From: Gibbula magus
Lineage: Eukaryota > Mollusca > Gastropoda > Trochida > Trochidae
Reading direction: 5' to 3'
Assembly: GCA_936450465.1 (NCBI GenBank)
Contig: OW388296.1
Location: 41,320,023 to 41,384,022, forward strand
DNA length: 64,000 nt
Part shown: piece after piece, positions 1-12,000 of the stretch
Numbering within the stretch: position 1 is the first letter of the stretch
How the letters are laid out: every line of letters begins with the position of its first letter
Translations under genes and position numbers: made by a program
The notes under the pieces: model-generated
What the model saw: the letters and a program-made list of their open reading frames with translations, nothing else
Told to the model about the DNA's origin: nothing
Databases searched by the model: none

Positions 1-886
1 CATGGTTCCCTGCCGTGAAATAAACCGGTTTTCCAGGTAAGTATTTCTCAAAGTAGGACGTAAACCTCTCCAGGGCTGACACCTGGTCACTTCGAGACTG
101 GTTCCAAACGTCGTGGGCCGTGATATCCCCCGTGAATATAACGAAGTCGAACTGGTCTTTCTTCCTGGCAAGTTCCTGGAAGAGATTGTCCACTAAACTA
201 AGAGGAATGTCACAATTTAGATCTCCCCAATGTCCTGCTCCTGGAACACCAGGGGATGGCAGGGCGTCGTTGCTACGGCAACACAGAGGTTCACCACAGG
301 AGGTATTTCTTCCTTCTTGATACATGAGGTCGATATGAATGTCAGTCAGCTGGACGAACCGTACCTTAGGCGCCCCTGGCGCTGGGGGTTTTGGGGGCAC
401 AACTGGAGGTTTAGGGGTGTCTGGTAGAGTGATGTTCCACATGTCCAGGGGGTTGTATGGGGTAGCACACGGGGGTCCCAGGATCAGTCCACACATCTCA
501 TCAGGAGTCAGAAGAACCTGTCTCACCACCGTCAACGCCATGTCCTTGTATTCTGGAACGATGTATTTGCACACCCGTTCATCCTCGATCTTAGCCTGTG
601 TACAAACCCAAATGACTATTTTAGCAATGTCCTCTTCGTCTCGTTTTTCCTTGACCATTTCGTTCACGATTTCAGCACCCACTTTGCACGCAATACATTT
701 CGCATCGTCATTGATTTTGCCGCCATTTTGAATGCCGCCATTTTGGAGAGTAAAGCGTTGCAGTATTTCTTCAATTCGTCCAGTCCAATCGGACACTTTT
801 GAGTTGGTCAGTTTTGCTCCAGTCGAAAACGAGGGAGAAATCTCCATGCAGAGTCCTAAAACAAACGTTAGAGCCCAAAAGCGCAT
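1..886 (-). CDS. Acid sphingomyelinase-like (sphingomyelin phosphodiesterase), 5' part, cut by window edge
   Basis: The minus strand is open from ATG at 886 to base 1: 295 codons with no stop and no intron. Residues 1-21 form a hydrophobic signal peptide. Six cysteines at 64, 67, 95, 106, 132 and 140 fit a saposin-B domain, followed by a proline-rich linker (about 159-173). The calcineurin-like metallophosphatase domain starts at about 175, with metal ligands in TDIHID (D182, H184), FTGD (D254) and GNH (N294, H295). This order is that of SMPD1-type enzymes, which cleave sphingomyelin to ceramide and phosphocholine in lysosomes or outside the cell. The start is supported by the signal peptide and by an in-frame stop upstream with no intervening ATG. 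The rest of the catalytic domain lies beyond base 1. It is downstream of, and on the same strand as, the minus-strand P450. Which SMPD1-family member it is cannot be told from this part. Confidence 0.93.
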   Translation of the reverse strand, partial: MRFWALTFVLGLCMEISPSFSTGAKLTNSKVSDWTGRIEEILQRFTLQNGGIQNGGKINDDAKCIACKVGAEIVNEMVKEKRDEEDIAKIVIWVCTQAKIEDERVCKYIVPEYKDMALTVVRQVLLTPDEMCGLILGPPCATPYNPLDMWNITLPDTPKPPVVPPKPPAPGAPKVRFVQLTDIHIDLMYQEGRNTSCGEPLCCRSNDALPSPGVPGAGHWGDLNCDIPLSLVDNLFQELARKKDQFDFVIFTGDITAHDVWNQSRSDQVSALERFTSYFEKYLPGKPVYFTAGNH

Positions 887-1547
887 TTTGAGGATCGCCC
901 AGGACGACGAATGTTTGATGATGAAGAGCAATATCGGATGTTGCACTTGATTGGCTTCTTACTTTTTTTGTGGTAGGTACATCTCCAGATATGGTATCAC
1001 TGATTGTGTTATCACTCGTGTCCGACATATTTTGATCAACAGAAACTGTTATCTTCACTGAGTATCCTAATCAGGTCACCTCAATCACCTCAGTGACTAT
1101 CCACACGTGGCAATACAAACGTTATCAGCTTTCACTCTCAACACATTATATCATAAATAGATCTACCCCTCCTAGTTAATCTTGACCTCGTGATGATTGG
1201 ACAGCTGATATAACTTGTAACAATGTTATATTTGGTACCCCAATCTGCAATAGTACAATTTCTTGCAAACTGAGAGTGCTTGGGATCATTAGACGACTTG
1301 ACGACCCCCCTACCACTGCATTGTGTACTGTAACAAAATCAACTTTCTTTAAATTGTACATCAAACTCATTGCCTGTTCAAACTTATCATATCCATAAAG
1401 CTTGTTCTCCTTCAAATAAATCTTCGCTATAAATTTTACCATGTGCGTCCTATGGAGAGTGCAGCCCAATAAGGTGGTGCTTTATTTTTCTGTCACCATG
1501 ACTTCTTTTCGGGTGATTTTACGCACTAACACAAACCTTTTTTAAAA

Positions 1548-1840
1548 CAGCCATTGGCTCTGTACCTCACCAAAACTTCATTATTATCTAAGGTTGGATA
1601 TTTAGTTATCTTAAGTATTGAATGAGCCAAACAAAATATTTCAGATTGTTACGACTGTGACCAACATTTGGGGTCACAGGGTCACCAAATCTATAATTTA
1701 GAATCCCCATTGGCCAAGAATCTGTACATACAACCTGTAGCTTTGGAGTCAGAGGTTCTGGAGAAGAAGTCGAAAAAGCGAAAAGTTAACGGATGGACGG
1801 ACATAAGCCCATCGGGCCTTCCAGGCCTGATGAGCTAAAC
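1548..1840 (+). repeat. Dispersed repeat ending in cgggccttccaggcctgatgagctaaa-type tail
   Basis: It shares a body with 4543-5160: a 'gtgacc...ggggtcacagggtcacc' block, 'tagaatccccattggccaa', 'gagaagaagtcgaaaaagcg', 'ggatggacggac', and a palindromic 'cgggccttccaggcc' end. No ORF. Class unknown; SINE-like or MITE-like. Confidence 0.7.
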
Positions 1841-2315
1841 ATTCGGCAACATAGCTTTTTTTTAAAAATAACAAAATGAACACTGGAAATAATTTTATTT
1901 CTATCTATGTTGATACTATAAGTAAAAACTACTCACGTAATTACGTTTAATTAAACATACATCTGTCTTTAAATATGTTAATGTACTTATCTTAAAACGA
2001 GCATTTTGTAGTAATAAGAACGGTTTTACAATGTCCGAGGATGCTTTAAAACGTAGTGTACCTCGTAAAACGTATTTCTCCAAATATAAAATATAAAATA
2101 CCGACCCCTGCAAGTAAGAACAGAGTATTTGCGGTTCATTCCGGTCTCTTCACGAGTACATCTAGGCATATCAAATGATTATTACTTGCCCGTGGAAGAT
2201 ACTGCAGTGTAATATTTATACGGACATATTAAACTAGTGTAATGCCGCTGCAAGTATGACGTCACACTGTCGGATATTTCGCTTGATAATTCTTGGCAAG
2301 TAGTAAACAGAATAC

Positions 2316-2439
2316 TTAACTTCCTTCCATATCATACCATTTTTGTGAATGATTTGTTATTAAACTCGCTTTCGCTCGTGTTATACCAAATCATCGTCAA
2401 CTCGTTTAATAAAAATTGTATTAAATGGAAGGTCGTTAA
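2316..2439. repeat. Imperfect palindrome with 'actcgctttcgctcg' core
   Basis: The left arm (ttaacttccttccat...) is answered by the inverted right arm (...atggaaggtcgttaa). The middle contains 'aaactcgctttcgctcgtg', a core also found in the palindrome at 8286-8442. Probably a foldback MITE. Confidence 0.6.
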
Positions 2440-3217
2440 TTATCCTCTAAATACCTATAATTAAAACAAAATAAAGCAAAAAATAAATGCAATGCAATCT
2501 GTTATTATTTTTTACTATACTACGAGCCCCCTGACTATGGTTTCAAAGGTCATTTACTATATATATACATCCCCGCAAAAAGTAGCCAGTCCGAGAGGAA
2601 ATGATTTTTCTTGTTAAGATTTCGGACAAACCTTATTTTATACACCGTTCATGGCGCTATGGCTCGCCGTCCTTACCAAAATAAAGTGATCTCATGAAAA
2701 GGTAAATGAGTGTTACAAGCCATACGAGTCCATGTCCCTTCTAGCGGTCATTTTAAGGTGTTCACTTTAAAATGGCCCCTCGAAGGTGGTACATGTGATG
2801 TGCCTGGTCCAGTGACACCCGGAGTAGAATTTCAATATGGCAGAATGGTGGTATAGTGAACCATCTTGCTATCTGAAATCTCAAAATCGCATGAGATTTA
2901 AAAATCTACCTCTCTCGCTGAAGAGTTCAACAACATTTTCATTTTATACGTCGCACCTTTTTCTTCGAATACTGCTACTGAACACGCGCCTATACGGTTG
3001 TCATCAGACCTTGTGCGAGGAATCTACAGAACATGTTCGTATCCCGGTAGATGCATTATTTTGCAAATTTTATCCCTCGGAGCAAGGTCGATTTGAATCA
3101 GATTTCTCTTGAACCAGTGTTTTGGATAATATCTAAAATATACTGGTTCACAGGAGGTCTTCTATGTCATCCATAGCTACAGCTACATCCATTCTAAATC
3201 TATCTCAAGAAATGCAT

Positions 3218-6200
3218 TCAAGCAAATCTGTCCTTAATCACAATTTCATAATTATTTGGAGCAAAATTAAGACCACTGTCTCTGGGTTTCAGGTCAGCTG
3301 TCACTCCTTCGGGCATGCGTATCTCGAAGTTCCGGTACAGGGCTGCCAGAATGATATGGAGTTCCGGTTTTACCAACGATTCTGCAATACAGGCTCTCTT
3401 TCCCGTCGAGAACGGCATAAAGCCAGCAAGTTTGGGTTTCAGTTTGCCAGATGCGTCAAGGAACCGCTCTGGGTTGAATGTGAACGGTTCATCCCAGATC
3501 CTTGGGTCGTGGTGGATAGCAAAAAGGTTGACAAAAACGGTTGTTCCTTTGGGAAGCGTGTAGTTTCCTGTTGAGTAGAAACAAGGAAATGTAAACTTAT
3601 GCTGTAGGATAAATCTAACAACAAAATTAACGTGTTTACCTTCAATGTTGGATTCGAACCTGGCCCTCAGAGTGAGACAATCTTACCACTTTACTCATGG
3701 AATCATCTCGAAAAAGAATGTTACCGTTGCAGATAGTGTGATCCCAAAGGCAAAACGGTTACTCTTCTTAAAGGGGCAGTAGCACGTTTTTCGCTGAAAT
3801 AAGTCGATGAAATGAATTTGAAAAATAATGTCACCAATAGTAAAACACCCTTCTCTCTTCGGAAAATCAAGTTAAAAAATGAGTGTACATGGTTCCGTAA
3901 AGCCATGGGAATCGTGTTTGTCAATTGAAATAATAAAATGTGTTCACAATAAAATGGCGGCCATGACATTTTGGCTTTATACGCAACACTGTTATTAGCA
4001 CTACGGATAATTGGCTTGTGTAATAAGATGTTTTGCCCTCTAAAGTAGATATAAAAGACATAAACTTTCATTATAAATGGGAAATTTGAAAAAATGAAAT
4101 TTGCTAAAAACGTGCTACTGCCACTTTAACTATCTAAATTTCATATATGATGTTTGCATCACTGTTAACCTCATCCTGATCTATCATAGTATTTGTATAC
4201 AATAGGCTCATATACAATCATCAGGGTCTAGTTTTTTTAAGCAATCTTAGCGCTAAGATAGTCGTAAGTACCATTCATTAACATTGGCTTACGACTATCT
4301 TAGTGCTAAGAGAGCTTCGAAAATCTAGGCCCCGGTTGTCTACGCAGCTTCGACTGGGGAAGGCTGGTCACTAACTTTTTTTTATGTCACGTATAATGTC
4401 AGTCAGTAAAATGTGGTGATTTGAAATTTGATAGTCGCTCATATGTTTTCACATCCAAGTACTGGCAATATTGATCGATTTAAAGTGATTTCATTGGCTG
4501 GTTACTGACAGCAATACGAGTCCCTACAAAAGAGACCAAAATAGAGCCATGGGCTCTGTAGCTCATCAGGATTTGATTTATTATCTAAGGTTGAATATCT
4601 AAGTTATCTCAAGTAATACATTGTTAACAAGCAAAAAATAGGTTTTTAGATCATGACCCCTGTGACCCGTATTTGGAGTCACAGGGTCACCAATCCTACA
4701 ATTAAGATTCACCTTTGACCAAAGAGTCTCTACACAACTTTTCAGCTCTCTAGACCTTTTGGAACTGGAGAAGAAGATGAAAATAGGTTTTTAACGATGT
4801 GACCCCTGTGACCCCATTTGGGGTCATGTGGTCACGAAATCTACAATTTAGAATCCCCATGGGCCAAGGAGTCTGCACACAACTTTTCAGCTCTCTAGAC
4901 CTTTTGGAACTGGAGAAGAAGATGAAAATAGGTTTTTAACGATGTGACCCCTGTGACCCCATTTGGGGTCATGGGGTCACGAAATCTAAAATTTAGAATC
5001 CCCATTGGCCAAGGAGTCTGCACATAAAATTTCAGCTCTGTGGAGTCATTGGTTCTGAAGAAGAAGTCGAAAAAGCGAAAAGTTTACGGACGGATGGACG
5101 GACGCCGGACACCATGCCATGCCATAAGCCCATCGGGCCTTTCAGGCCTGGTGAGCTAAAAAAGACGCGGAGAAAATCAGGTTATTGTAGAAGCCTTGGA
5201 CAAACATACCATAGTGGAACAGGAGCACACTGCATTCAACAAAACAAACCCTTGTATTTTTCCGAGATGAGTCAATTGCAGGATTCGAACTCACACCCGT
5301 AGAGTCAGGCACCTACGTGTTTACCTATGCTGGTGTCACACGTTGTCTGGTGAGGCAAGCCGAGGGGAGCAGGGCTTGATATCCTCAAACATTCCATCAG
5401 TACGGCGTCTGTGTAGGGTAGGTTGACTCGGTCTGACATCAGGGGAATCACTCGGGAACCTGCAACAGTGTAATGAACAGATGTCATGTACCCGGTACCC
5501 ACCCTTCTTCGGTATATCGCTCAGATGAGGTCAGTTGGGTTTTAACGCTGCTTTCAAGTATTTAAATTATAGCACGCCTACTAGTATTATTGTAGAGAAA
5601 ACACCATTTTGGCTAGTATGCATTGCGGTAAAATCTGAGAGCATCCACTGGAACTAGCGAACCATGAGTGGCACTACGCTGAAATGCAGTCTAGCATTGC
5701 ACCCAAACCGTACTGCGTGTAGAACAGTTCTCACCTGCAGACAAGGTTGCCAAGCCACGTTGGGATTCGAACCTTTTGATCCAAATGATGAGATGTAATG
5801 AGTGATACACCTCCGAAGGTGAGATGTATAATACTTGCAATATCTATCGAAGAGGTTTAAACACTTGTCAATATAGAGGGGGGAAATAGAGGGATAATGT
5901 CCAAATGCGACTATGAGTCCAAAGTCACCCAGCTGTGAAAGGGTTCTTCCTAAGAATGAAAATGTGGGTTAAATGTGGAATGTCCAGCGGCTGCAATAGT
6001 TGATCGCAAAATTGTTCATGTTTAGTGCTCAAATTAGCTATTTTAGGTCATATATATGAACTCACTTCCGCTTCCTATCGATGCAATGAAATACAAACTA
6101 TTCTTCACAATTGTCCGTAATCAATTCTTAAAATGAAGACAGCCGAAACTACTCAGGGATATCACAAATCGTAAGAGTCGCGTATATGCAAAATGGGAAA

Positions 6201-9044
6201 TATTTTAACTATCGAAATCGGTACACTAAGAATGTGTGCTGCTATTAAAGATACCTTAAACTCCTAACTTAAAGGATGAAAAAAGTCTTTATTAAGATAT
6301 ATCTGAAACTTCAAAGACTTGTTTAATATACAGTATAAGCTTGCTGGTGTAATGGCCATATCTGCTGCCGTTTTTGCTCCTCGCATTGTATGGAAATTCA
6401 GAATATTGCTGATAACCTAGTTCAGGCAGATTTAATGCAACCTTGCATTAATTATTTCCGGTCTTTTCACAGTACCGTTATAACCCGAATAGTACATATT
6501 TTCCAAATAATTCCTATGATAGATTACCTCAGTGTTTATCATTCGTAAAATCGAGAGATAATATTATCTGTGCATTATTCATACATACTTTTTTATATTG
6601 TGAAGGGTTATATCGACCGAATGGGGGGGAAATACATTCGAGCAGAGGAGACAGTACATATAAAATTTTAAATGCATATTAAATATACAAGAGAGTGATG
6701 AGACTTTATGGTTTTTGTTAAATGATAAATACAACTTTTATGGCGCTTCGTGCCAGGGCAGGCTGAAGTTAGCAAGTTATTAGTTATTAGTTATTAGTTA
6801 TTCGTTATTCGAATAATGAATAACTAACTGGCACGTTATTCGTTTCTCGTATATGCTGCTGGCTGCTTATTCATTCTTCAGAGTTGAACAAAGAAGTAAA
6901 TATAGATATATATTAAGGGTGGAAACTGACAATATGGGGTGGGGAACCTCGTTCATCGATTACATTCAGTAAGCACTGGCTAGCTATTCATTATTCGAAT
7001 AACGAATAACTAATAACTAATAACTTGCTAACTTCAGCCTGCAGTATGGAATACATCTTTCTTCTTTCAATTTCAATCTAAATAATTTGTAATGTGGATG
7101 ATCACAGGTAAACTTCGAAGAAAATCACTTGCCCAGGTGACACCATTATTCTAAGTTCTCGGTTAATCAGTATCGGTGTGGAGCAGGGAATCTAAGTCCT
7201 TCAAACTTTCAACTGGAGATAAAAGCTAATCTTTGTGAAATCAACATGACGATATCAACCACTATAAATCATGAAGTATGTGTATAAACTTACCTAGGAC
7301 CGAGTCAAGCTCTTCGTGCATCTTTGCCTGAACATCCGGGTGTGCTGCAATGTACAAGACTATCCAGTGAAGGGCTTGTCTGGAGGTGTCAACGCCAGCT
7401 GAAATAGACAGCCATATATACATCATTATTAATCACCCGTTGAAGATATCGCAGTGTAATAAATCTACCGTGTTATTACACTTAGTGTAATAACATCGCG
7501 TGCTGCCGGAACTACTTGCACTTGGTCACATGACCAAAGTAACGTGACCAAAACAATGTCAGCTGTCAACCACAACATCTCGAAGTAGCATTATTTCAGA
7601 ATTTTTACTTTTATAATATCCTTTTAAATGACTATCGCAGCATTGATATCTAAATAATAAATAATTATACAAATTAGTGGTCACAAGAACTTACAGAGTA
7701 TAAACAATTATTCTCACATCTCTGACAATCAACATCGTCAAATCAGCGACTTGATCAACCGTCCAGCTGATGCGGGGTCACGGGAGTGCAGCTGTTGTTG
7801 ACATTGGTCCAAATCAAGCAAGTGTTTCAAATTTGCAGCAAAGTACAAACACAAACACTCTAAATGTTAGCCGTTCTCAAATGCAATCCCTTGGTCCTAT
7901 CTTTGCAGGACCAATAAACAACTCAGTCTCCTTAAAAACTTTTCAATATGTTTCAAACGTTCGTGCCACACGAACAGCCACGCTTCTTTGAGGCGGTGCA
8001 CAACTTGAAAGCTATGATACCACGCACTTAAAAAATAATCCCGAGAATTGAAATTTGTGATTCAAAAAGTTATGTCAAGTTGTTGTTTTTTCATTAAATA
8101 TGATGTTTGGTTCGTAAAATCGTGTTGATCTTTAATTGTTTAAGATCGTTGTTCAGTGTTAACGTAAAACGGAATGACAGCAGCCTCATTACAATGTATT
8201 CATACGCCTGACCTAGTTATGCTGGCATAATGCACTCGAACCGGCCTTTCGTTTGCGCATTATTTTGTTAATCTTGGGTGATTAATAAATACAATACTAA
8301 ACTCTGTCCTGTTTAATAACATATTTATGAAACTCGTGAGATGGTATTGGTATTTAACTCGCTTTCGCTCGTTAAATACCAAACCACTCACTCGTTTCAT
8401 AAATATGTTATTAAACAGGACATCGTTTAGTATTCTCTATTTATAACACTATAGAATTTTCTTTTAAAAAAGAGTGTAAAGTTAGAGAATTAACATTTTG
8501 CATATCTTGAAAGGTTATATCGTTAACAATTTCAAATTCCCTTATTTACAATGTGGTTAGGATCGACGATAGAATAATTTAGTAAAGTTGTGGAAGTCCA
8601 CCTTCCTCCGCCATTACTATTATTGTAAGGTTTTGGATCTGAAAAATGCATTAGTATGCTCAATGATAAATCACTTTTGAGAAGTTCCTGTAAATATAGA
8701 ATATGTCCACAAAGTTAATGTTTTAGAAAAGATAATAATACTCTGAACGACTTAACATGTCTATATTGTTCTTCAATCCATACTGAAGATGAATATCATA
8801 TTTTGTTGGTTTGTGAAGACTTTTCCGAATGAAGGAATAAGTTTTTGAAAATGCATTTATGCTAACCAAGAAACAATGTACAATCTTCTTAATGCTAATA
8901 ATGGTGATGTTAATCTAAAATGGCGCCATATTTATAAAACCATTGAAATCGTATGTTAAATCGGCTTTCAAGTCACGTGATCAAATTGCTTTAATGTAAA
9001 TTTAACATTCTGTGGACCACTGAGCCTTACATGCTGAATAATCA

Positions 9045-9075
<31 letters not shown>

Positions 9076-12000
9076 AAGTGACGGCAACATTGACAACAAA
9101 TGTGGTTTCAAGCTATTAATCCTGCTCGAAAAGGATATTTTATCCCCAAGCCTACTACAAATCCCCTGTTTTTCTAAGATGCGTTTCACTTGTAACGTTT
9201 AGCAGCTGTTTCGCATCGCTATTTATAGCATGTATATTGTTAGCCATTGGCATGTCATAATTTGAAAGATGATCGCTCATCGGTCTTCTCATTTCATTGG
9301 CTGATTTATATAGTTACAGTCTTTTCATTTCATTGGCTGATTTATATAGTTTCGGTATTCTCATTTCATTGGCTGATTTATATAGTTTCGGTATTCTCAT
9401 TTCATTGGCTGATTTATATAGTTTCGGTCTTCTCATTTCATTGGCTGATTTATATAGTTTCGGTCTTCTCATTTCATTGGCTGATTTATATAGTTTCGGT
9501 CTTCTCATTTCATTGGCTGATTTATATAGTTTCGGTCTTCTCATTTCATTGGCTGATTTATATAGTTACAGTCTTCTCATTTCATTGGCTGATTTATATA
9601 GTTTCGGTCTTCTCATTTCATTGGCTGATTTATATAGTTTCGGTCTTCTCATTTCATTGGCTGATTTATATAGTTTCGGTCTTCTCATTTCATTGGCTGA
9701 TTTATATAGTTTCGGTCTTCTCATTTCATTGGCTGATTTATATAGTTTCGGTCTTCTCATTTCTTTGGCCGACTTCTCATTTCATTGGCTGATCTATATA
9801 GTTTCGGTCTTCTCATTTCATTGGCTGATTTATATAGTTTCGGTCTTCTCATTTCATTGGCTGATTTATATAGTTTCGGTCTTCTCATTTCATTGGCTGA
9901 TTTATATAGTTTCGGTCTTCTCATTTCATTGGCTGATTTATATAGTTTCGGTCTTCTCATTTCATTGGCTGATTTATATAGTTACGGTCTTCTCATTTCA
10001 TTGGCTGATTTATATAGTTTCGGTCTTCTCATTTCATTGGCTGATTGATAGCGTTACGAGTAAAAAGCATCTGAGGTAATCATGGGATTTGTGGTAGTGT
10101 TACTTAAAGAAACGTAAAATCCTTGATGACGATTACAAAACTCATAATACCACATACCTTTGAAAATATCATGAATAGTCTGTGCAAAATGGGTGTCGGT
10201 TATCTGTGCAAGGAGCTCGGGTTTTTCTTCTTCCGCTAGTGTCCTCTGGGCGTTCAACAGGGCGTCTGTCAAATCCCGCTCGATGTCTTAAGAAAACATT
10301 AAAAACTTTATATCAGTAGATAATAAAAACACACCATTTAGTGGATTTTGATGTAAAAAAAGAAAGTACTGTGTGCCATAATAGTCTAAATGAAGACAAC
10401 GACACAAAATGATTCCTTAAAATATTGATATATTCATAAAGAAACATTATAAAAATAATCTGTATAAAGATTATATTATATATATTCAAACATCAATTTG
10501 ACCTGGCGATTATTCAAGGCGGGTATTTATTCAGAGCTATAGCTATTATTTTCGTAGCCGTACTATGAGTAAACAATTTTTATAAAATCAAACATCATTA
10601 TCGAGAATATATTGTGATAAATAGTGTAATAGAAGTTCTAACCACGAGGTTAAATGTCAGGCCCGGCGATCATACAAGTTTGGAGATTAAACAAGGCATA
10701 CAATGGTTTTTTCAAAGATTTGCGTTTTTTAATTATATCACAATTCACTTAGTTAAGGTGTGGCGCAATGTTTAATAGCATTTTTTTTAAATAATTACAA
10801 TTCATGGTGCCAAACATTTAGGATGCACTGCATATGCTAGAATTGAAATATATATATAAAGAAATACCTACATTTTGTAATTAAATAGTTACCTGGTGAA
10901 TATGAATTTCTGTGGTCGTTTACACGGTTATAGATGAAACCCATTATTTCCTCATTTGTTTCCATAAAAGTTTGAAATTTCTTCGTAGGCCAGATCCGTA
11001 TAGGTGGAAACACATCTTCGAGGAAACCGTTTCCAACGTCTGTGTTTGCTTTGTCAACAAGAAATATAAATCTCTTGGTTTGTTCGTCTTCATAAAAGCT
11101 GAAATCATGGAAAATCTAACAACTTAACAGTTTTATCATAAATCAAGATAGCGCCAGATGGCTATAAGACAAAATGACTATAGAAGTCCTGCTTTGAGGA
11201 TGTGTGTCCCCAAATCAGGGATTTGGGGAGTGTGTGTCCTTTTGGAAAAGAATATACACGATTCACTTTTCTTGAATGTTAACTTTTGGAGTAGTTCAGA
11301 TGAAAAATAGTTTTAAGAAGTGTCAACTTTGGCAGGTTTAAATACACTACGTACTATCACATTACCAGCCAGAAACAGCGTACGTAAAATGTAAGTAAAA
11401 GGTAGGTAAATCAGTTTATGATGTAGAATTAATGTTGTACCAACGTTTTAATAACAATGTCCAGTTCTACCAATGTTTTAAAAAGTAATAACACATTTTG
11501 TGAAATTGTGAGACATGATAATAGATGTTATATTGCACTCACCATTCATCGAAGCATATCTTACTGATGATGTTAAAGATAATCTGGTCTATGTATGATT
11601 GAATGTCAAATTTCTGCTTTTCCAGCCTCATTTCATCGAAAACTTTTCTCAGTACAAAGTCAAGCGTATCCTCCAACCTGTTCCCCTTCATGTAGGATCT
11701 GTAATGGAACAGCAAGTATAATAAAGATCAAATATTGCATATGTTCCTTGGTTATTGTCGTTGTTATAGATATGACAATTGTCACCTTCAAACACAAACA
11801 ATACGGGTAACAGTAATGACGATCTACATGAAAACCTTCATTCTCTTCCAACAGGGGTTACTCCCTACAGATTTCCGATCCTACCCGAGTGTAGGATCGG
11901 AAATCTGAAGGGACTAACCTCTGTGGAAGAGAATGGAAAACCGTGAAAATCATTTTCATGTATAGTGAAATCCGTAAACAATTTTATTATCACTGAAGTT

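Larger units (their letters stand above)
887..3217. other. Intergenic between sphingomyelinase-like gene and P450 3' end
   Basis: I see no further coding exon here. The stretch holds the 5' flank of the minus-strand sphingomyelinase-like gene, a dispersed repeat (1548-1840), a palindromic repeat (2316-2439) and AT-rich DNA. About 3032-3105 resembles 18937-19010 (shared 'tatcccggtagatgcatt'), so it is another dispersed fragment. Short ORFs here show no recognisable domain. Confidence 0.5.

Noticed and set aside
120..1058. Several plus-strand and one other minus-strand ORF at the left edge
   Set aside because: Shadows of the sphingomyelinase-like frame, which alone has a signal peptide, saposin cysteines and metal ligands.
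1810..1845. CTGATGAG as a second hammerhead core
   Set aside because: No GAAA block or pairing stems follow; it is the palindromic end of a dispersed repeat.
9283..10048. CRISPR-like array
   Set aside because: The 36-bp units are directly adjacent without unique spacers, and the setting is an animal genome.
9247..10079. Open frames of 181 and 260 codons on the plus strand and 64-87 on both strands
   Set aside because: They come from the 36-bp tandem array, whose period is a multiple of three; no start context or domain, and they lie in a P450 intron.
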